DNA from: Symsagittifera roscoffensis
Lineage: Eukaryota; Xenacoelomorpha; Acoela; Convolutidae
Direction: 5' to 3'
NCBI RefSeq assembly: GCF_963678635.1
Contig: NC_087062.1
Location: 39,015,330 to 39,079,329, forward strand
Length of the DNA: 64,000 nucleotides
In this document: piece by piece, positions 57,840 to 64,000 of the stretch
How positions within the stretch are numbered: the first letter of the stretch is position 1
Layout: the number at the start of each line of letters is the position of its first letter
The notes under the pieces: generated by a model
The model's input: only the letters and a program-made list of their open reading frames with translations
What the model was told of the DNA's origin: nothing
Database searches by the model: none
Translations under genes and position numbers: made by a program

Positions 57840-58310
57840 GCAGCTGCTGAAAAAACCTATAAACTTTTAAAAACCACATGCCAAAGACAATTAAACGAAA
57901 AAAGAGTCACAGAAATAATAACAAAACTGTTTTGTATTTACTTCTGTTACTATTGTTTCGTTTAATTGTCTTTGGCTTGTGGTTTTCAAAAATTTTTAGT
58001 TGTTTCCATGTAGTTTTTTTGAAATTTTACTCTATTCGGAAAATATTGCTCTGCAAAAATAATCTTTAACATTTTAGCTTATTGAAAATCAATCAAAGAA
58101 GTTATTCAAAAAATCTTGACATGCCAGAAAACTTTGATTAACGATTAATGAAAACGCTAAAAAAACTAGAAATTTTTGCAGAGCCGAAGTAAACTAAAAT
58201 CAAATTTGCTTAGCAAAAATCCACAAAAGTATGTCTAGAAAGAGTTCCAAGACGCCAAAAGCACCTGAATCTAGAAAAGATATGAAGTCGATTGCCTTGC
58301 AGTACAATTG

Positions 58311-58382
58311 GTCCACATCGTCTAGTGGTAAGGACAGTTCGTTGTGGCCGCAATAACCCAGGTTCGTATCATGGTCTTGACT
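58311..58382 (+). pseudogene. tRNA-His-like (GTG), type P
   Basis: GTCCACA/TCTTGAC; anticodon stem GTTCG/CGCAA; T loop TTCGTAT. Confidence 0.55.
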
Positions 58383-58854
58383 GCAGCTGCTGAAAAAACC
58401 TATAAACTTTTAAAAACCACATGCTAAAGACAATTAAACGAAGAAAGAGTTACAGAAATAATTACAAAACTGTTTTGTATTTACTTCTGTTACTATTGTT
58501 TCGTTTAATTGTCTTTGGCTTGTGGTTTTCAAAAATTTTTAGTTGTTTCCATGTAGTTTTTTTTGAAATTTTACTCTATTCGGAAAATATTGCTCTGCAA
58601 AAATAATCTTTAACATTTTAGCTTTTTGAAAATCAATCAAAGAAGTTATTCAAAAAATCTTGTCATGCCAGAAAACTTTGATTAACGATTAATGAAAACG
58701 CTAAAAAAACTAGAAATTTTTGCAGAGCCGAAGTAAACTAAAATCAAATTTGCTTAGCAAAAATCCACAAAAGTATGTCTAGAAAGAGTTCCAAGTCGCC
58801 AAAAGCACCTGAATCTAGAAAAGATATGAAGTCGATTGCCTTGCAGTACAATTG

Positions 58855-58926
58855 GTCCACATCGTCTAGTGGTAAGGACAGTTCGTTGTGGCCGCAATAA
58901 CCCAGGTTCGTATCATGGTCTTGACT
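58855..58926 (+). pseudogene. tRNA-His-like (GTG), type P
   Basis: Same body as 58311-58382. Confidence 0.55.
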
Positions 58927-59399
58927 GCAGCTGCTGAAAAAACCTATAAACTTTTAAAAACCACATGCTAAAGACAATTAAACGAAGAAAGAGTTACAGA
59001 AATATATACGAAACTGTTTTGTATTTACTTCTGTTACTATTGTTTCGTTTAATTGTCTTTGGCTTGTGGTTTTAAAAAAATTTTAGTTGTTTCTATGTAG
59101 TTTTTTTGAAATTTTACTCTATTCGGAAAATATTGCTCTGCAAAAATAATCCTTAACATTTTAGCTTATTGAAAATCAATCAAAGAGGTTATTCAAAAAA
59201 TCTTGACATGCCAGAAAATTTGATTAACAATTAATGAAAATGCTAAAAAAAAAACGAGAAAATTTTGCAGAGCCGAAGTAAACTAAAACCAAATTTGCTT
59301 AGCAAAAATCCACAAAAGTATGTCTAGAAAGAGTTCCAAGTCGCCAAAAGCACCTGAATCTAGAAAAGATATGAAGTCGATTGCCTTGCAGTACAATTG

Positions 59400-59471
59400 G
59401 TCCACGTCGTCTAGTGGTAAGGACAGTTCGTTGTGGCCGCAATAACCCAGTTTCGTATCCTGGTCTTGACT
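59400..59471 (+). pseudogene. tRNA-His-like (GTG), type P
   Basis: GTCCACG; T arm CCAGT-TTCGTAT-CCTGG, apparently taken over from the 57224 type. Confidence 0.55.
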
Positions 59472-59943
59472 GCAGCTGCTGAAAAAACCTATAAACTTTT
59501 GAAAACCACATGCCAAAGACAATTAAACGAAAAAAGAGTTACAGAAATAAATACAAAACTGTTTTGTAATTACTTCAGTTACTATTGTTTCGTTTAATTG
59601 TCTTTTGCCTGTGGTTTTCGTAATTTTTTAGATGTTTCCATGAAGTTTTTTTTGAAATTTTACTCTTTTCGGAAAATATTGCTCCTTAACATAATCCTTA
59701 ACATTTTAGCTTATTGAAAATTAATCAAAGAAGTTATTCAAAAAATCTTGACATGCCTGAAAACTTTGATTAACGATTAATGAAAACGCTAAAAACTAGA
59801 AATTTTTGCAGAGCCGAAGTAAACTAAAATCAAATTTGCTTAGCAAAAATCCACAAAAGTCTGTCTAGAAAGAGTTCCAAGTCGCCAAAAGCACCTGAAT
59901 CTAGAGAAGATATTATTAAATCTATTGCCTTGCAGTACAATTG

Positions 59944-60015
59944 GTCCAGATCGTCTATTTGTTAGGACATTGCGTTGTGGCCGCATTAACCCAGGTTCGA
60001 ATCATGGTCTTGACT
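59944..60015 (+). pseudogene. tRNA-His-like (GTG), type P
   Basis: 2,176-bp counterpart of 57768-57839. Confidence 0.55.
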
Positions 60016-60486
60016 GCAGCTGCTGAAAAAACCTATAAACTTTTAAAAACCACATGCCAAAGACAATTAAACGAAAAAAGAGTCACAGAAATAATAACAA
60101 AACTGTTTTGTATTTACTTCTGTTACTATTGTTTCGTTTAATTGTCTTTGGCTTGTGGTTTTCAAAAATTTTTAGTTGTTTCCATGTAGTTTTTTTGAAA
60201 TTTTACTCTATTCGGAAAATATTGCTCTGCAAAAATAATCTTTAACATTTTAGCTTATTGAAAATCAATCAAAGAAGTTATTCAAAAAATCTTGACATGC
60301 CAGAAAACTTTGATTAACGATTAATGAAAACGCTAAAAAAACTAGAAATTTTTGCAGAGCCGAAGTAAACTAAAATCAAATTTGCTTAGCAAAAATCCAC
60401 AAAAGTATGTCTAGAAAGAGTTCCAAGACGCCAAAAGCACCTGAATCTAGAAAAGATATGAAGTCGATTGCCTTGCAGTACAATTG

Positions 60487-60558
60487 GTCCACATCGTCTA
60501 GTGGTAAGGACAGTTCGTTGTGGCCGCAATAACCCAGGTTCGTATCATGGTCTTGACT
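60487..60558 (+). pseudogene. tRNA-His-like (GTG), type P
   Basis: 2,176-bp counterpart of 58311-58382. Confidence 0.55.
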
Positions 60559-61030
60559 GCAGCTGCTGAAAAAACCTATAAACTTTTAAAAACCACATGC
60601 TAAAGACAATTAAACGAAGAAAGAGTTACAGAAATAATTACAAAACTGTTTTGTATTTACTTCTGTTACTATTGTTTCGTTTAATTGTCTTTGGCTTGTG
60701 GTTTTCAAAAATTTTTAGTTGTTTCCATGTAGTTTTTTTTGAAATTTTACTCTATTCGGAAAATATTGCTCTGCAAAAATAATCTTTAACATTTTAGCTT
60801 TTTGAAAATCAATCAAAGAAGTTATTCAAAAAATCTTGTCATGCCAGAAAACTTTGATTAACGATTAATGAAAACGCTAAAAAAACTAGAAATTTTTGCA
60901 GAGCCGAAGTAAACTAAAATCAAATTTGCTTAGCAAAAATCCACAAAAGTATGTCTAGAAAGAGTTCCAAGTCGCCAAAAGCACCTGAATCTAGAAAAGA
61001 TATGAAGTCGATTGCCTTGCAGTACAATTG

Positions 61031-61102
61031 GTCCACATCGTCTAGTGGTAAGGACAGTTCGTTGTGGCCGCAATAACCCAGGTTCGTATCATGGTCTTGA
61101 CT
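61031..61102 (+). pseudogene. tRNA-His-like (GTG), type P
   Basis: 2,176-bp counterpart of 58855-58926. Confidence 0.55.
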
Positions 61103-61575
61103 GCAGCTGCTGAAAAAACCTATAAACTTTTAAAAACCACATGCTAAAGACAATTAAACGAAGAAAGAGTTACAGAAATATATACGAAACTGTTTTGTAT
61201 TTACTTCTGTTACTATTGTTTCGTTTAATTGTCTTTGGCTTGTGGTTTTAAAAAAATTTTAGTTGTTTCTATGTAGTTTTTTTGAAATTTTACTCTATTC
61301 GGAAAATATTGCTCTGCAAAAATAATCCTTAACATTTTAGCTTATTGAAAATCAATCAAAGAGGTTATTCAAAAAATCTTGACATGCCAGAAAATTTGAT
61401 TAACAATTAATGAAAATGCTAAAAAAAAAACGAGAAAATTTTGCAGAGCCGAAGTAAACTAAAACCAAATTTGCTTAGCAAAAATCCACAAAAGTATGTC
61501 TAGAAAGAGTTCCAAGTCGCCAAAAGCACCTGAATCTAGAAAAGATATGAAGTCGATTGCCTTGCAGTACAATTG

Positions 61576-61647
61576 GTCCACGTCGTCTAGTGGTAAGGAC
61601 AGTTCGTTGTGGCCGCAATAACCCAGGTTCGTATCATGGTCTTGACT
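61576..61647 (+). pseudogene. tRNA-His-like (GTG), type P
   Basis: 2,176-bp counterpart of 59400-59471, but with T arm CCAGG-TTCGTAT-CATGG. Confidence 0.55.
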
Positions 61648-62118
61648 GCAGCTGCTGAAAAAACCTATAAACTTTTAAAAACCACATGCTAAAGACAATT
61701 AAACGAAGAAAGAGTTACAGAAATAAATACAAAACTGTTTTGTATTTACTTCTGTTACTATTGTTTCGTTTAATTGTCTTTGGCTTGTGGTTTTAAAAAA
61801 TTTTTAGTTGTTTCTATGTAGTTTTTTTGAAATTTTACTCTATTCGGAAAATATTGCTCTGCAAAAATAATCCTTAACATTTCAGCTTATTGAAAATCAA
61901 TCAAAGTGGTTATTCAAAAAATCTTGACATGCCAGAAAATTTGATTAACGATTAATGAAAATGCTAAAAAAAACGAGAAATTTTTGCAGAGCCGAAGTAA
62001 ACTAAAACCAAATTTGCTTAGCAAAAATCCACAAAAGTATGTCTAGAAAGAAATCCAAATCGCCAAAAGCACCTGAATCTAGAAAAGATATGAAATCTAT
62101 TGCCTTGCAGTACAATTG

Positions 62119-62190
62119 GTCGAGATCGACTAGTGGTTAGGACATTGCGTTGTGGCCGCAATAACCCAGGTTCGAATCCTGGTCTGGACA
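62119..62190 (+). pseudogene. tRNA-His-like (GTG), acceptor and D-stem mismatches
   Basis: GTCGAGA against TCTGGAC and D stem GACT. The 5' half resembles the 56135 copy and the 3' half is type H, as expected of a recombinant where the 544-bp block ends. Confidence 0.62.
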
Positions 62191-62561
62191 GCAGCTTCTG
62201 GAAAAAACTTAACAATTTTATACACCATATGCCAAAAACAATTAAACGAAACAATACTTACAGAAAAATTACAAAACATTTTCTTTTAGGAAAATACTGC
62301 TCTGCAACAACTAATCCTAAACAATTTAGCTTATTGAAAATCAATCAAAGAAGTTATTCGAAAAATCATCAGATACCAGAAAACCTTGATTAATGATTAA
62401 GAAAAACGCTGAAAAAAAAGGGAGTTTTTGCAGAGCTGAGGTTACCGAAATCAAACTTCATAATCAAAAATCCACAAAAGTCTGTCTAGAAAGAGTTCAA
62501 AGTCGCCAAAAGCACCTGAATCTTGAAAAAAAATGAAATCGATTGCGTTGCAGGACAATTG

Positions 62562-62633
62562 GTCCAGATCGTCTAGAGGTTAGGACATTGCGTTGTGGCC
62601 GCAATAACCCAGGTTCGAATCCTGGTCTGGACA
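62562..62633 (+). tRNA. tRNA-His(GTG), intact, D loop AGAGGTTA
   Basis: All stems paired. Confidence 0.75.
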
Positions 62634-63006
62634 GCAGCTTCTGGAAAAAACTAAAAAATTTTATACACCATTTGCCAAAAACAATTAAACGAAACAATAG
62701 TTGCAGAAAAAATACTTAACAGTTTCTTTTAGGAAAATACTGCTCTGCAACAACTAATCCTAAACAATTTAGCTAATTGAAAATCAATCAAAGAAGTTAT
62801 TCGAAAAATCATCAGATACCAGAAAACCTTGATTAATGATTAAGAAAAACTCTAAAAAAAGGAGAAATTTTTGCAGAGCTGAGGTTACCGAAATCAAATT
62901 TCATAATCAAAAGTCCACAAAAATCTGTCTAGAAAGAGTTCAAAGTCGCCAAAAGCACCTGAATCTTGAAAAAAAAAATGAAATCGATTGCCTTGCAGGA
63001 CAATTG

Positions 63007-63078
63007 GTCCAGATCGTCTAGAGGTTAGGGCATTGCTTTGTGGCCGCAGTAACCCAGGTTCGAATCCTGGTCTGGACA
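63007..63078 (+). pseudogene. tRNA-His-like (GTG), anticodon-stem mismatch
   Basis: Stem TTGCT/CGCAG with one mismatch and one wobble; D stem GTCT/GGGC pairs by a wobble. Confidence 0.65.
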
Positions 63079-63454
63079 GCAGCAGCTTCTGGAAAAAACT
63101 AAAAAAAATTTTATACACCGTTTGCCAAAAACAATTAAACGAAACAATACTTACAGAAAAAATACAAAACAGTTTCTTTTAGGAAAATACTGCTCTGCAA
63201 CAACTAATCCTAAACAATTTAGCTTATTGAAAATCAATCAAAGAAGTTATTCGAAAAATCATCAGATACCAGAAAACCTTGATTAATGATTAAGAAAAAC
63301 GCTGAAAAAAAAGGGAGTTTTTGCAGAGCTGAGGTTACCGAAATCAAACTTCATAATCAAAAATCCACAAAAGTCTGTCTAGAAAGAGTTCAAAGTCGCC
63401 AAAAGCACCTGAATCTTGAAAAAAAATGAAATCGATTGCGTTGCAGGACAATTG

Positions 63455-63526
63455 GTCCAGATCGTCTAGAGGTTAGGACATTGCGTTGTGGCCGCAATAA
63501 CCCAGGTTCGAATCCTGGTCTGGACA
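63455..63526 (+). tRNA. tRNA-His(GTG), intact, D loop AGAGGTTA
   Basis: 893-bp counterpart of 62562-62633. Confidence 0.75.
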
Positions 63527-63900
63527 GCAGCTTCTGGAAAAAACTAAAAAATTTTATACACCATTTGCCAAAAACAATTAAACGAAACAATAGTTGCAGA
63601 AAAAATACTTAACAGTTTCTTTTAGGAAAATACTGCTCTGCAACAACTAATCCTAAACAATTTAGCTAATTGAAAATCAATCAAAGAAGTTATTCGAAAA
63701 ATCATCAGATACCAGAAAACCTTGATTAATGATTAAGAAAAACTCTAAAAAAAAGGAGAAATTTTTGCAGAGCTGAGGTTACCGAAATCAAATTTCATAA
63801 TCAAAAGTCCACAAAAATCTGTCTAGAAAGAGTTCAAAGTCGCCAAAAGCACCTGAATCTTGAAAAAAAAAATGAAATCGATTGCCTTGCAGGACAATTG

Positions 63901-63972
63901 GTCCAGATCGTCTAGAGGTTAGGGCATTGCTTTGTGGCCGCAGTAACCCAGGTTCGAATCCTGGTCTGGACA
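63901..63972 (+). pseudogene. tRNA-His-like (GTG), anticodon-stem mismatch
   Basis: 894-bp counterpart of 63007-63078. Confidence 0.65.
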
Positions 63973-64000
63973 GCAGCAGCTTCTGGAAAAAACTAAAAAG

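Larger units (their letters stand above)
56135..62118 (+). repeat. 544-bp palindromic units in 2,176-bp blocks
   Basis: tRNA starts are 543-545 bp apart. Each unit is an ordinary unit expanded by about 100 bp through an inverted copy of its own post-tRNA segment. Palindrome centres: 56295, 56840, 57384, 57928, 58471, 59015, 59560, 60104, 60647, 61191 and 61736, each about 127 bp long. A four-unit block of 2,176 bp is repeated: 57224, 57768, 58311, 58855 and 59400 match 59400, 59944, 60487, 61031 and 61576. The tRNA-like parts here are all type P and damaged. Confidence 0.85.
14398..64000 (+). repeat. Giant tandem array of ~444-bp units each carrying a tRNA-His-like gene
   Basis: From here to the right edge the sequence is made only of head-to-tail copies of one unit. 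The spacing between successive tRNA starts is mostly 443-446 bp, with 420/362/431-438 bp shortened and 543-560 bp expanded variants. The unit consists of the 72-nt tRNA-like sequence, a 3' flank with a T-run 25-30 nt downstream, a conserved CACATGCCAAAGACAATTAA block, an ATTTTAGCTTATTGAAAAT block, a GAAATTTTTGCAGAGCTGA block, and a 5' flank containing two TCTAGA sites and GAAATCGATTGCCT before the tRNA. Four tRNA types are used below. Type H is intact His(GTG). Type N has a broken anticodon arm (TGGCG..CCCAA) with ATT or AGT at the anticodon. Type V has a mispaired 3' acceptor strand (TCTGGTT or TCTAGTT). Type P has TCTTGAC or TCTAGAC and discriminator T. The unit could derive from a tRNA-headed SINE or from a real tRNA gene trapped in a satellite. 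Confidence 0.95.
62562..64000 (+). repeat. 893-bp dimeric higher-order repeat, cut by the window edge
   Basis: 62562+63007 recur at 63455+63901 with the same private changes (GAAAAAAAAGGGAG and GCTTTGTGGCCGCAG). The array continues beyond position 64000. Confidence 0.85.

Noticed and set aside
50546-60782. Plus-strand frames of about 61-63 codons with LLLLLLFRLIVFGLWF, resembling a membrane peptide
   Set aside because: They are translations through the palindrome and recur only because the repeat does; hydrophobicity reflects T-rich codons.
14513-63590. Dozens of minus-strand reading frames of 60-134 codons with MFRLIVFG.., SRPGFEPG.. and NRFHIFSRFRCFW.., as a possible repeated gene family
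   Set aside because: They are the antisense of the tRNA and its flanks: RPGFEPG is the reverse translation of the T arm and B box, and TTRRSGPI of the D arm. Unit length of 444 bp is a multiple of three, so the same frame recurs. Start and stop points shift with random mutations and there is no coding signal.
14398-64000. CRISPR array or other prokaryotic direct-repeat system
   Set aside because: The repeats are about 444 bp with no short spacer structure, and the window is eukaryotic (spliced exon, LINEs).
14398-64000. Calling the array a centromere
   Set aside because: Higher-order organisation resembles centromeric satellite, but nothing in the sequence shows centromere function.

Overview
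The window is eukaryotic, AT-rich animal DNA. The best evidence is one recognisable exon (7976-8115, + strand) that encodes the S2-S3 part of domain I of an L-type (Cav1-family) voltage-gated calcium channel alpha-1 subunit, with a proper splice acceptor and donor. Decayed non-LTR retrotransposon tails, a BED zinc finger like those of hAT transposases, and several inverted-repeat elements also fit a metazoan intron or intergenic setting. The species cannot be named from the sequence. The exon reads most like a protostome/ecdysozoan Cav1, but that is an impression only.

Region 1 (1 to about 10,930) is non-repetitive or anciently repetitive DNA. It holds a 289-bp inverted-repeat element (534-822), a decayed tandem repeat of about 85/170 bp (about 3,790-5,480), a roughly 1.07-kb element with inverted ends of the CAGGGGTTC type (5576-6646), the Cav1 exon, a diverged repeat pair (about 6,230-6,650 and 9,150-9,600), a short inverted-repeat element (8912-9110) and a BED-finger fragment on the minus strand (10703-10825).

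Region 2 (about 10,940-64,000, open at the right edge) is one very large tandem array and is the main content of the window. The basic unit is about 444 bp and carries one 72-nt tRNA-like sequence. In the best copies this folds as a complete cloverleaf with anticodon GTG (histidine), intact A and B boxes, discriminator A and a T-run downstream. Its acceptor stem, GTCCAGA/TCTGGAC, is fully paired. I count 109 plus-strand loci (105 full-length, 4 truncated), 4 full-length and 2 truncated minus-strand loci at the left end, and 4 isolated T-arm remnants. About 20 plus-strand copies have every stem paired and the GTG anticodon; most others carry one or more damaging changes.

The array is layered. 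From 10,940 to 14,398 units lie on the minus strand and are interrupted by a 5'-truncated LINE tail, the whole being duplicated at about 1.6-1.7 kb. At about 14,398 the orientation flips to plus. Higher-order repeats follow: about 3.88 kb (about 2.8 copies, 21.9-33 kb), a rearranged 560-bp unit as a 1,120-bp dimer (33.1-35.3 kb), 887/888-bp dimers and a 3,552-bp block (39-50 kb), 884-bp dimers (53.5-55 kb), a 544-bp unit with a near-perfect palindrome of about 127 bp in 2,176-bp blocks (56.1-62.1 kb), and an 893-bp dimer at the right edge. No protein gene is supported inside the array; the recurring minus-strand reading frames there are antisense translations of the tRNA and its flanks. Since only one channel exon is seen and no following exon appears, the array may lie in an intron of the channel gene, but this is not proven.
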